Shown piece by piece: positions 8,452-15,908 of a stretch of DNA of 32,267 nucleotides. The stretch is from Deltaproteobacteria bacterium (GTDB lineage Bacteria; Desulfobacterota; JADFXK01): the NCBI GenBank assembly GCA_015233625.1, contig JADFXK010000007.1, positions 1 through 32,267 of the forward strand. The letters run 5' to 3'. The translations under genes and the position numbers were made by a program. Under the pieces are notes generated by a model, which was given only the letters and a program-made list of their open reading frames with translations, searched no databases and was not told the DNA's origin. Within the stretch, counting starts at the first letter, position 1. Every line of letters starts with the position of its first letter.

Positions 8452-9150
8452 TTATCCCAGAAGCGACCAGGGCGGACCCTGCGGCGGGGGAGCCTCCAGG
8501 GTGATCTGTTCGGCAGAGATGGGATGGTGAAAGGTCAGACTTTGGGCTTGAAGGGAGATTATCCCATCTTCCAGTCCATGGGATGATCCATAATTCCGGT
8601 CGCCGTATATGGGATGCCCCAAAGCGGCCAGTTGGGCCCGGATTTGATGACGGCGTCCGGTGGCCGGGATCACCTGGACCAGGCTGGTGCGGGGTCCTGT
8701 TTTCAACGTCTTATAACTAAGTTCGGCGGATTGGGCGGTGGCCTTTCCGGGAGAGGTCAAAACCGATTTAAAGCCCTGGCGGATGAGGTAAACCTTAGCT
8801 GTTCCGGCAGGAGGGGCCGGATGACCTTCCACCACGGCCAGATATATTTTAATGATTTGGCGGTTGCGAAACTGGGCTGATAACCGCCTGGCCGCTTTGG
8901 ATGTCTTGGCAAACAGCACCACACCCGACACCGGGCGGTCCAATCGATGCAGTAACCCCAGAAACGCCTGGCCTGGTTTCTGGTATTTTTCTTGCAACCA
9001 GTGCTTGCCCAGATCCAACAAGGACGGCCGACCGGTACTGTCACCCTGGGTGAGCATTCCAGCCGGCTTGAATAGGCCCAAGAGGTGATTGTCTTCATAA
9101 AGGACGTTCTGAGCAAGAGTTTCAAGATCCAGATCCGGGGTGATGATCAC
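8452..9150 (-). CDS. RluA-family RNA pseudouridine synthase
   Basis: The protein has the RluA/RluC/RluD catalytic core: VLYEDNHLLGLFKPAGMLT near the start, LLHRLDRPVSGVVLFAKT with the catalytic aspartate of HRLDR, and TGRRHQIRAQLAALGHPIYGD later. It would convert specific uridines in rRNA or tRNA to pseudouridine in the cytoplasm. There is no N-terminal S4 domain, so it resembles RluA/TruC-sized members rather than RluC/RluD; the target site cannot be deduced. A start at ATG 9183 has no Shine-Dalgarno sequence, whereas GTG 9150 has GGGAG 8 nt upstream (complement of 9159-9163), so I chose the latter; the difference is 11 residues. It is transcribed away from the RsmG-TrmH gene, and the 8330-8451 interval separates it from the convergent kinase-like gene. 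Confidence 0.88.
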   Translation of the reverse strand: MIITPDLDLETLAQNVLYEDNHLLGLFKPAGMLTQGDSTGRPSLLDLGKHWLQEKYQKPGQAFLGLLHRLDRPVSGVVLFAKTSKAARRLSAQFRNRQIIKIYLAVVEGHPAPPAGTAKVYLIRQGFKSVLTSPGKATAQSAELSYKTLKTGPRTSLVQVIPATGRRHQIRAQLAALGHPIYGDRNYGSSHGLEDGIISLQAQSLTFHHPISAEQITLEAPPPQGPPWSLLG

Positions 9151-9293
9151 GGATATCTCTCCCTGATGAGTTAATTGAGCCATTCAAAAGGAGCATAACC
9201 CGGATAACAGGCCGAAACGTTAGCGTCCTCGGAGTCATGCTCTTTTTTAATGATAGAATCCAACTTCAAACGACCATAACCAAAGGCGGGTTG

Positions 9294-10772
9294 ATGAAAC
9301 CCAGTTTAGATTACCTGATTCAACTTTTCAAACAATGCGGAATCAAGCTTTCAGAAAGAGAGAGCCGGTTATTCTGGAATTTCCACCAGCACCTCAGAGA
9401 CAAAAACGAGGAGTTGGATCTGACTCGGATTCGCCGGTTCGAAGACATGGTGCTCAAGCACTATGCCGATTGTGCGCTGGTTCCGCGGTTGGTGGAGTTG
9501 GCCTCACCGGTGCTTGACATCGGCACGGGGGCCGGATTTCCGGGTATTCCCATAAAGATCATGCAGCCGGAGATTCAGTTAATTTTGGCCGAAGGGCGGG
9601 GCAAGCGGGTAGCCTTCTTAGAAGAAATGATCAAGACATTGGAACTGCGCCAGGTCGTGGTCTACCCGCATAAAGTGTCCGGCAGTTTCGAACATCAGGT
9701 CAAAACGGTGATTACCCGCGCATTTGAACCGATGATCGAAACACTTCGGCGGGTCGGATCATTTCTTCCTCCGGGCGGAAAAGTGGTTTTCATGAAAGGC
9801 CCGGGCTGTGATGACGAGATTAACGACTCCTGTCGCGCATATGACCAGGAATACCGGTTAGACCGAGACATTCCGTACGCCATTCCAGGCACAACCTACC
9901 AGCGACGATTGGTGGTTTTTGCCCGGACCGAGGAATTAATGCGATTTCGTCAAGATGGGGAGGCCCAATCGCAGGCGGCTCTAACCGACCCTCATGGGGG
10001 CCAGATGAGAGTAGCTGAAATTAACAGTCCAGCCAATGAGACATTCAAGACCTTCATCAAGGTGCTGTCGGGTCGGGGCATCAAAAAACATGGTCTGGCT
10101 CTGCTTTCCGGACCGAAGCAAGTCAAAGAAGTGCTGCGTGATTTTCCAGAGCGGTGTCAGGGATTACTGGTTTCGAGCAAGAGTTCGGAAGAGATTGAGG
10201 GAGGTCCGCCTCACGTGACCATATATCGGCTCCATCCCGAGCTTTTCCGTCAAGTCGATCTGTTTGGCACAAATCGGGGAATTCTCTTGGTCACTCAGAC
10301 GCCTTTGCCGGTTTGGTCCGATGCCCTATGGTCCAAAGGATGCACCTTGTTTGTCCCGTGCCAGGATCCGGCTAATGTTGGAGCGCTTATTCGGTCAGCG
10401 GCCGCTTTTGGGGCAGCCGGAGTGGTATTATTGAAAGAAGCGGCCCACCCCTTTCATCCCAAATGTGTTCGGGTGGCGGGGAGCACTCTGTTCAGGACAA
10501 AGTTATGGGCCGGACCATCAATCCAGGAATTAGCCTCCAGCCGGATTCCGCTGATCGGACTGTCTCCAGATGGGTCGGACGTGGCATCTTTCCAATTCCC
10601 CGAAACTTTTGGTTTGATTCCCGGGTTAGAGGGGCCGGGGTTGCCCGCCGCGGTCGGTCGTCAGGTAACCCTATCCATCCCTATGGCCGAACAGGTCGAG
10701 TCAATTAACACCGCACTCTCGGCCGGGATCACGCTTTACCTGTGGCAGCGGCAGGTGCACACTCCAAGATGA
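9294..10772 (+). CDS. Fusion of RsmG 16S rRNA methyltransferase and SpoU/TrmH-family RNA methyltransferase
   Basis: The 492-residue protein joins two methyltransferases. Residues 1 to about 215 match RsmG (GidB), the SAM-dependent enzyme for N7-methylation of G527 in 16S rRNA, with the SAM loop VLDIGTGAGFPGIPIKI (73-89). After a linker, residues about 250-490 match an alpha/beta-knot SpoU/TrmH enzyme: motif 1 DPANVGALIRSAAAFGA (358-374), motif 2 LIPGLEGPGL (441-450) and motif 3 IPMAEQVESINTALSAG (462-478). TrmH proteins 2'-O-methylate tRNA or rRNA. Both catalytic cores appear intact, so the protein is probably bifunctional. ATG 9294 has AAAGG (9282-9286) 7 nt upstream and gives a normal RsmG N-terminus, whereas ATG 9237 adds 19 unlikely residues. 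No parA/parB or mnmG genes, common rsmG neighbours, are present. Confidence 0.9.
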   Translation: MKPSLDYLIQLFKQCGIKLSERESRLFWNFHQHLRDKNEELDLTRIRRFEDMVLKHYADCALVPRLVELASPVLDIGTGAGFPGIPIKIMQPEIQLILAEGRGKRVAFLEEMIKTLELRQVVVYPHKVSGSFEHQVKTVITRAFEPMIETLRRVGSFLPPGGKVVFMKGPGCDDEINDSCRAYDQEYRLDRDIPYAIPGTTYQRRLVVFARTEELMRFRQDGEAQSQAALTDPHGGQMRVAEINSPANETFKTFIKVLSGRGIKKHGLALLSGPKQVKEVLRDFPERCQGLLVSSKSSEEIEGGPPHVTIYRLHPELFRQVDLFGTNRGILLVTQTPLPVWSDALWSKGCTLFVPCQDPANVGALIRSAAAFGAAGVVLLKEAAHPFHPKCVRVAGSTLFRTKLWAGPSIQELASSRIPLIGLSPDGSDVASFQFPETFGLIPGLEGPGLPAAVGRQVTLSIPMAEQVESINTALSAGITLYLWQRQVHTPR

Positions 10773-10841
10773 GCATCGGGACTCTAGTCCTCTCACCCCG
10801 AAACAGGCTCAACCCGCAACTCGAAACGCGGAACTCGCAAC

Positions 10842-11834
10842 CTAGGACGCCTCAAGCCTCAGGCTAACCCCGTCAAAGGTAATTTTCTGGATACTCGTCC
10901 TGTCGACCTTGTCAAGGATGTCTGACAACAGTTCCAGGTTAAAGACGACGATTTTTTCGTTGGGATGAATCATATTGATATCTCTAACAATCTTCCGTTC
11001 TTTAACATTGTAAACATAAGCCACCACTTCGGCGAATTTGAGTATCTTCCCGACACCGCTGCTTCGGCCGTTGGGCAGTGGCTGGTCATCCCTAGACTGG
11101 AGGATGATTCCTCTATGGCCCAGGTATTCCCGTAAGAAACCGAAATGAATATTCCATAGGTTGTCGTCGGGCCGGACCAGGTAGAGGCCGTAGGCGGCCC
11201 GAGCTGCTTTTTTTTGAGACTCTATGGCCACGGCGGTGCGCGCGGTATCGCTGATCGGCCCGGCAGGTCCGGCCTTGGATGTATCCACCTTCTTTTGGAC
11301 CATGCTGGTCTTGATGTCGGACGGCAAATCTTCGCCTTGAACCGTCCTATTATCCAGGATATGCTTTTGTTGCTTGACATCCTCCATGATTTGCGACATT
11401 GAGATAGTTGTACCACCAACCTTAACCGCTTCACCTTCTTTGACCACAGCCGTCACTGATTTATCCAGCCCCGACTGTTTCTTCCGTTCGCCTAATTCAG
11501 TGGGGGGTTGTGGCGTCCCACTCACTTCTCCGGCAGGTGGAGTCTTGGTGGCTTCTTTCATCTCCTGGCTAACGGACGCCTGATTGAGATCGATCACTTT
11601 GGCCGGGGGCACGGCCCCGGGAGAAGGTTTTCCCAGCGTTTTTGTCACGGCGGGTGAGGCTACTACGTTCGGGGCCTGTTGCTCAGTCTCTTGGGATGAG
11701 AAAAGTTTTTTGAAATCACCTGGTCCGCCATGCTGATCTCTCTGGCTGATTATTCGGAGTCCGACCAAAATAATCACCAAAAGACTGACGACGGCTATAA
11801 TTATGGTATATTTGTGCCGTTTCAGTAGCTCCAT
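10842..11834 (-). CDS. Inner-membrane-anchored protein with LysM-like C-terminal segment, function unknown
   Basis: The 330-residue protein has a short cytoplasmic N-terminus, one transmembrane helix (about residues 10-28), a long Pro/Ser/Thr/Gln-rich linker (about 45-200) and a compact C-terminal domain. That domain starts with YGLYLVRPDDNLWNIH (215-230), which resembles the opening of a LysM module, but the rest is not a standard LysM repeat. Such a layout would suit an envelope protein that reaches toward peptidoglycan; this is an inference from architecture. The start is well supported by GGAGGATGAT directly ahead of the ATG, and a good sigma-70-type promoter lies 63 nt upstream. It stands alone, convergent with the RsmG-TrmH gene and divergent from the helicase gene. 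Confidence 0.75.
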   Translation of the reverse strand: MELLKRHKYTIIIAVVSLLVIILVGLRIISQRDQHGGPGDFKKLFSSQETEQQAPNVVASPAVTKTLGKPSPGAVPPAKVIDLNQASVSQEMKEATKTPPAGEVSGTPQPPTELGERKKQSGLDKSVTAVVKEGEAVKVGGTTISMSQIMEDVKQQKHILDNRTVQGEDLPSDIKTSMVQKKVDTSKAGPAGPISDTARTAVAIESQKKAARAAYGLYLVRPDDNLWNIHFGFLREYLGHRGIILQSRDDQPLPNGRSSGVGKILKFAEVVAYVYNVKERKIVRDINMIHPNEKIVVFNLELLSDILDKVDRTSIQKITFDGVSLRLEAS

Positions 11835-11896
11835 ATCATCCTCCGGGGTTGGATGGGCCTTTCGGCCAGGTTACTTATCCATAATTTCAAGCATTT

Positions 11897-11925
11897 CTTA
11901 TATAATAAATTCCACCGCGGGTCAA
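11897..11925 (-). promoter_or_regulatory. Sigma-70-type promoter for the LysM-like membrane protein gene
   Basis: On the minus strand TTGACC (complement of 11920-11925) and TATAAG (complement of 11897-11902) are separated by exactly 17 nt, ahead of the gene that starts at 11834. The match to the -35 and -10 consensus is good. The rest of the 334-nt interval 11835-12168 holds only the repeat-like run at 12064-12110. Confidence 0.6.
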
Positions 11926-12063
11926 TGAAAAAGCCATTTTCGTGTTGCGGGTCAATGCCATTAAGCTAAGGGTCACCTCACTATTGTCAGGAATGACATA
12001 ATGACGTTAGATTTCTATATTCGCTTGAAATGACAGCAGGCTGCATGTCACAGGTTGATGGTG

Positions 12064-12080
12064 GTCTTCAACAAGTAACC
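12064..12080 (+). repeat. 17-bp dispersed repeat, copy 1, upstream of the helicase gene
   Basis: GTCTTCAACAAGTAACC is repeated exactly at 25338-25354. Here it leads into a run of related aacccg/acgcgcaac words up to about 12110. About 45 nt downstream lies GTCGAGTATA (12124-12133), also mirrored near the second copy, in front of the DinG-type helicase gene. Confidence 0.45.
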
Positions 12081-12168
12081 CGTAACGCGCAACCCGTACC
12101 ACGCAACAGTTTTTTATAACCATGTCGAGTATACTTCACTCTAACCTGATCGGGAAGAAAAACATAAC

Positions 12169-14121
12169 ATGGGAAACAACCAGACCCCTCTTAAAGATAT
12201 TTTTGGCCCGTCGGGTCTGCTGTCCAAAACCTGGCCGGAATATGAATTTCGCAAGGGACAATTAGATATGGCTGGCATGGTGGCTCAGGCGCTTTCGGAC
12301 AGCCGCATGGCCATCATTGAGGCCGGTACCGGCACGGGCAAGACCTTGGCCTACCTGGTCCCCGCCATCCTAAGCGGGATGAAGGTGGTTGTCTCCACCG
12401 GAACCAAGAACCTGCAGGAACAGATTTTCTTTAAAGATATTCCCTTTATTCGGTCGCTGGGTCTCAAGGAATTCAGATCGGTGCTGATGAAAGGACGTCA
12501 AAACTACCTCTGCCTCAACCAGCTTATTAAAATTGCAGGACAATCAAGCCTAGGGTTGTCTAAGGAAAAATCACCATTAGACCGCATTTGGGATTGGTCT
12601 AAGAAGACAAAAACCGGAGACAAATCGGAATTAACCTGGCTGGCTGAAAATGATCCTCTCTGGTCCAAGGTCGCGTCCCGGGCGGATCGATGTCTGGGAC
12701 AAAAGTGCTCTAAGGTGCAGGATTGTTTTCTTAACCGACTCCGGGGAATGGCGGCTAAAGCCGACCTGGTGGTGGTTAACCATCATTTGTTCTTCGCTGA
12801 TCTAGCCGTGCGGGAATCTGGTTTTGGAGCGGTCATCCCCATGTACGAAGCGGCTATTTTTGATGAGGCCCACGAATTAGAGGACACTGCCGGGCAGTAT
12901 TTCGGCGTCTCGGTGAGTACCTACCGGTTTTCCGACCTGATAACAGATATCCGAGGTGCCCTCAAACCCAAGAACCGGCTTACCCCCAAAATATCGGATC
13001 TGTTGGATAGCCTGGATCGGGCTCTCAAATTTTTCTTCGACCTGTTTGGGCAGATGGAAGGACGCCGACCCATTCCCAAGAAACCACCCAGTGCCAATAT
13101 GGTTAACCAGGCAGTGGAAATAAGAGATAGGTTGTCGGATTTAGGCGAGCTAATGCTGGATCTGGCTAAGGGCGATCCCAATTTTGAGACATTACCGGAC
13201 CGGACCAAATCACTCAAGAATGATTTCTGGTCACTCATGAACGATGATGACGACAATTATGTCTACTTCAGCGAGAGTCGGGGCAAGCACACGTTCTTGT
13301 CTAGTTTACCCATTACAGTTCGGGACCTTTTGGCCAAGAGCCTGTTTAGCCAGGAAAAACCATTTATCTTGACCTCAGCCACCCTGTCCACCGGCGGAGA
13401 TTTCAATTATGTCAAGTCCCGCCTGGGGGTTACGGAATCCACTCTGGAATTGGTAGTGAATTCCCATTTCGACTACGCCCGGCAGGCCATACTCTATGTG
13501 CCGGCCAGGATGCCTTCTCCTTCTCACCCGGATTTTATTCGAAGCGCGGCCGAAGAGATCTCTCGCATTCTCCACATGAGCTCCGGCCGAGCTTTTGTTC
13601 TATTCACCAGCTATCGGAACATGACCCAGGCTTATGATCTTCTGGCGTCGCAACTCCCCTATACCATGATGATGCAGGGGGAACGGCCCAAAACAGCCCT
13701 GATCGACGCATTCAGGAAAGACCGTCATTCAGTTCTATTCGCGACCAGTAGTTTCTGGCAAGGGGTGGACGTTCCAGGGGAGGCATTAAGTTGCGTGATC
13801 ATCGATAAGCTGCCCTTTGACCCGCCGGGTGACCCGGTTGTTTCGGCCAGGATCAACATGATGAACAAAGAAGGGAGATCACCATTCATTGAATATCAGG
13901 TTCCGGTGGCAGTCATCGCCCTGAAACAAGGATTGGGCCGGCTTATCCGGGGCTCGAAGGACCGGGGCCTAATGGCTGTGTTGGATACCAGACTGGTGTC
14001 CAAAGACTATGGGCGGGTATTCATTAAAAGCCTTCCCCAGGCGCCGTTGACTCGCCGTCCTGAACATGTCGTCGAGTTTTTCCGCCGAATTGACGGAGAT
14101 TCCAAGAATAATGTCGGCTGA
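12169..14121 (+). CDS. DinG/YoaA-type ATP-dependent DNA helicase (XPD-like superfamily 2, Fe-S)
   Basis: The 650-residue protein contains Walker A EAGTGTGKT (51-59), four cysteines spaced as in the Fe-S domain of XPD/DinG helicases (C115, C175, C180, C186), the Walker B box DEAH (232-235), TSATLS, the late motif SSFWQGVDVPGEAL and the arginine-finger region QGLGRLIRG. It should unwind DNA 5'-to-3' from single-stranded regions, resolving R-loops or damaged structures in the cytoplasm. It has no exonuclease domain, unlike the longer Gram-positive DinG proteins. The ATG at 12169 follows GGGAAG at a somewhat long spacing. It is monocistronic and converges on the GAF gene, with a minus-strand terminator between them. 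Confidence 0.9.
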   Translation: MGNNQTPLKDIFGPSGLLSKTWPEYEFRKGQLDMAGMVAQALSDSRMAIIEAGTGTGKTLAYLVPAILSGMKVVVSTGTKNLQEQIFFKDIPFIRSLGLKEFRSVLMKGRQNYLCLNQLIKIAGQSSLGLSKEKSPLDRIWDWSKKTKTGDKSELTWLAENDPLWSKVASRADRCLGQKCSKVQDCFLNRLRGMAAKADLVVVNHHLFFADLAVRESGFGAVIPMYEAAIFDEAHELEDTAGQYFGVSVSTYRFSDLITDIRGALKPKNRLTPKISDLLDSLDRALKFFFDLFGQMEGRRPIPKKPPSANMVNQAVEIRDRLSDLGELMLDLAKGDPNFETLPDRTKSLKNDFWSLMNDDDDNYVYFSESRGKHTFLSSLPITVRDLLAKSLFSQEKPFILTSATLSTGGDFNYVKSRLGVTESTLELVVNSHFDYARQAILYVPARMPSPSHPDFIRSAAEEISRILHMSSGRAFVLFTSYRNMTQAYDLLASQLPYTMMMQGERPKTALIDAFRKDRHSVLFATSSFWQGVDVPGEALSCVIIDKLPFDPPGDPVVSARINMMNKEGRSPFIEYQVPVAVIALKQGLGRLIRGSKDRGLMAVLDTRLVSKDYGRVFIKSLPQAPLTRRPEHVVEFFRRIDGDSKNNVG

Positions 14122-14212
14122 AACAACTCGTTAAGGGATGCCCCTGATCATCCGGCCGGCGGAGCGGGCAGCATGGGCCTGGAGTATGGGGTTAAGGTCC
14201 TCGGTAACCACG

Positions 14213-14250
14213 AAAAAGGACGCACATATATCATCAATTCTGTGCGTCCT
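14213..14250 (-). terminator. Rho-independent terminator of the GAF-domain gene
   Basis: AGGACGCACA (14217-14226) and TGTGCGTCCT (14241-14250) form a perfect 10-bp stem with a 14-nt loop. Read on the minus strand the hairpin runs directly into TTTTT (complement of 14213-14217), the last base of which overlaps the stem. It lies 35 nt past the GAF stop codon. On the plus strand there is no T-run, so it should mainly stop minus-strand transcription. Confidence 0.85.
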
Positions 14251-14284
14251 CTGTCGGATCCTTGCTTTGCGACGGCAATTGATA

Positions 14285-14842
14285 TCAGAAGCCGGCCAGC
14301 CTTTTGGGCAGATCACCAATAGCTTCACTGATAGTGGTGACGATGTTGAGAAGGCGGGTGTAGCTCATGGCCAGGCCGATGTTGGCCGCCAATAGATGCA
14401 GGGAGTCTATGTCTTGAGGGGAAATATCCCAGACCTCGTGGTGATAAAGCCGGAGAACGCCGACAATGTCATTCATGAAGGTGATGGGTATCGAGACAAT
14501 CGTCCGGATGCCTTCCTTTTTGGTTTCTGCAGGATATTGCAGGCGGGGATCCGTCTCTGCGTCTCGAATAATCACTGGTTTGCCATTTAAGGCGTCGCCA
14601 ATACTTTTGTCAGCCTTGATCGGTCCTTTGAACAGATACGTCAGGCTTAACCCAAAGTTGGCCAGCATCTCCAGATCGCTGGTTTCCGGATTCAGGGCAA
14701 ATATGGCGCAGCCCTTAATCTGCAAAGCGGCTACCAGGAGCTGAGTCAGGTGATTGGTCATAATATCCAGCCGATCCGACTGGGCCACAGCGTGGGTGAT
14801 AATCTTAAATGTCTCTATAGTAATTTTATCTTCATCAGCCAT
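14285..14842 (-). CDS. Stand-alone GAF-domain protein
   Basis: The 185-residue protein is essentially one GAF domain (about residues 15-165), with the usual pattern of a central hydrophobic helix, CAIFALNPETSDLEMLANFG, SIGDALNGKPVIIRDAETDPR and the late strand GIRTIVSIPITFMNDIVGVLRLY. GAF domains bind cyclic nucleotides, haem, chromophores or other small ligands. No output domain is attached, so it may signal through protein contact. The ligand cannot be inferred. The start is certain: GAGGAGGT lies just ahead of the ATG. Downstream is a strong terminator, and the next minus-strand gene upstream encodes a UspA-type protein with its own ribosome binding site, so the two could be co-transcribed across the 144-nt gap, though a perfect dyad in that gap may be an operator. 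Confidence 0.88.
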   Translation of the reverse strand: MADEDKITIETFKIITHAVAQSDRLDIMTNHLTQLLVAALQIKGCAIFALNPETSDLEMLANFGLSLTYLFKGPIKADKSIGDALNGKPVIIRDAETDPRLQYPAETKKEGIRTIVSIPITFMNDIVGVLRLYHHEVWDISPQDIDSLHLLAANIGLAMSYTRLLNIVTTISEAIGDLPKRLAGF

Positions 14843-14901
14843 TCCTTACCTCCTCGATGGCGGTGATCAGATACACCGGAATAGATACTACAATGCATTC
14901 A

Positions 14902-14913
14902 TCACACTTGTGA
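14902..14913 (-). promoter_or_regulatory. Perfect 12-bp dyad in the leader of the GAF gene
   Basis: TCACA-CT-TGTGA lies about 60 nt ahead of the GAF start codon. Its half-sites are those of CRP/FNR-family operators but in the opposite orientation and with a 2-nt centre, so the binding protein is unknown. The site may be fortuitous. Confidence 0.25.
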
Positions 14914-14986
14914 CGGAATCACATCCGCCGTCAGTCAGTTGCGATTCAAATATGACGCACTATCGGCCAAATTTTGTTCGCCTAGA

Positions 14987-15451
14987 CTAAGTAACTAGAA
15001 TTATTGCTTTGTCTTTCAGAACTGAGGCGACTTTGGTCGACACTCTTTTCTTGAAGAGCCCAGTGATTTTTGCCGGCCGGGGAGCCATCACGATGATGTC
15101 AAAATTGCCGTTATTGGCCGTTTCAATTATTTCGTCAGCCACGTCTCTGTGGCGGCATTTGAATATGTAGTCAACATTGCCCTCTGAAAAGCCGTTGCTT
15201 ATCAGATGCTGCCGGGCGACCTTAACCCCTTCTTCGTTTTGGACGATGACTTGAGACATCAGATTCAGACTGGCTTTCAGTCTATCCGGCATCGGACCCA
15301 CATCAGCCTCAAAGGCCGGCAAAGGTGGATACGTGTGCATAATCGTCACCTGCACTTCCGGGTTACTCGCAAAGGTGCGAATAATAAAATCCAAGGCTTT
15401 CATGCCATAGTTGGAGTAGCTATAATTTAATAGGATTTTTTGTTTGGCCAT
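14987..15451 (-). CDS. Universal stress protein (UspA family) without the usual ATP-binding loop
   Basis: The 154-residue protein is a single Usp domain: an opening strand ILLNYSYSNYGMKALDFI, VTIMHTYPP, and a C-terminal FDIIVMAPRPAKITGLFKKRVSTKVASVL. In ATP-binding family members the last segment reads G-x2-G-x9-G-S/T; here those glycines are replaced (APRPA and RVST), which suggests it belongs to the non-ATP-binding UspA type. Usp proteins are cytoplasmic dimers induced by starvation, oxidative or respiratory stress. The start is supported by AAGGAGG ahead of the ATG. A 57-codon ORF ends 24 nt upstream on the same strand and may be a leader. Confidence 0.9.
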   Translation of the reverse strand: MAKQKILLNYSYSNYGMKALDFIIRTFASNPEVQVTIMHTYPPLPAFEADVGPMPDRLKASLNLMSQVIVQNEEGVKVARQHLISNGFSEGNVDYIFKCRHRDVADEIIETANNGNFDIIVMAPRPAKITGLFKKRVSTKVASVLKDKAIILVT

Positions 15452-15475
15452 ATCAACCTCCTTAGCTCATTATTG

Positions 15476-15649
15476 TCATGCGCATTCAACTAGCTGGGCC
15501 ACGGCATGGCACGAAAACGTAAAACCGGGTATATGAACATTGATCGTTCGATTAAATTTTCCTGGTGGCGACATCTCCGGGTGCAAACCCCATTTGTCGG
15601 CGCCGGGCAGCAATATAGGCGGTGGCTCCGCACCATGTGGACGCATCAT
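15476..15649 (-). CDS. Possible 57-residue small ORF, or structured leader, upstream of the UspA gene
   Basis: On the minus strand an ORF opens with ATG ATG CGT at 15649, directly after an in-frame TAA, and runs 57 codons to a TGA at 15476-15478. It ends 24 nt before the UspA start. The peptide is rich in Pro and Gly (it includes GAEPPPILLPGADKW and MSPPGKFNRTINV) and has no membrane segment or recognised domain. There is no Shine-Dalgarno sequence before the ATG, so translation is doubtful. Read on the plus strand, the same DNA contains stable hairpins: GGGT-GCAA-ACCC (15579-15590, a GNRA-type loop) enclosed by CGACA/TGTCG, and GCGG-TGGCT-CCGC (15619-15631). It may therefore be a structured element rather than a gene. 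The rest of 15452-15908 has only a GC-rich run and a long inverted repeat. Confidence 0.3.
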   Translation of the reverse strand: MMRPHGAEPPPILLPGADKWGLHPEMSPPGKFNRTINVHIPGFTFSCHAVAQLVECA

Positions 15650-15826
15650 ATGTTAAACAAGTGCATTAGTCAAGCATAAAAGCGAATCAAAGGGGCGAGT
15701 TGCGGGCGCCGGGTGGTGGCCGCGAGTTTGTGGCTAATTACCATGCGGTTATCTTGGACACACCACATCTGGCCCGTATCTGCTTCACCCTCACCGTGTC
15801 CGGCCTAGTCTGGCGGCCCTGGCCAG

Positions 15827-15871
15827 GGATTCTACCACGAAGGTTCCGGTTAAAGAGACCTGGTAGAATCC
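15827..15871. repeat. 11-bp perfect inverted repeat with interleaved direct repeats
   Basis: GGATTCTACCA (15827-15837) and TGGTAGAATCC (15861-15871) are perfectly complementary across 23 nt. CCGGTTAAA occurs twice, at 15846-15854 and 15870-15878. The element starts 38 nt past the stop of the VWA-protein gene (minus strand). It has no T-run, so it is a poor intrinsic terminator; it could be a processing or stability hairpin. Confidence 0.5.
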
Positions 15872-15908
15872 GGTTAAACCGTGGAGTCGATGACTTGACC
15901 GGCGTCAG

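Noticed and set aside
15561-15640. Known riboswitch (c-di-GMP-I, fluoride, molybdenum cofactor or cobalamin) in the UspA leader
   Set aside because: The GNRA hairpin alone recalls c-di-GMP-I, but the conserved core sequences of these classes are not present.
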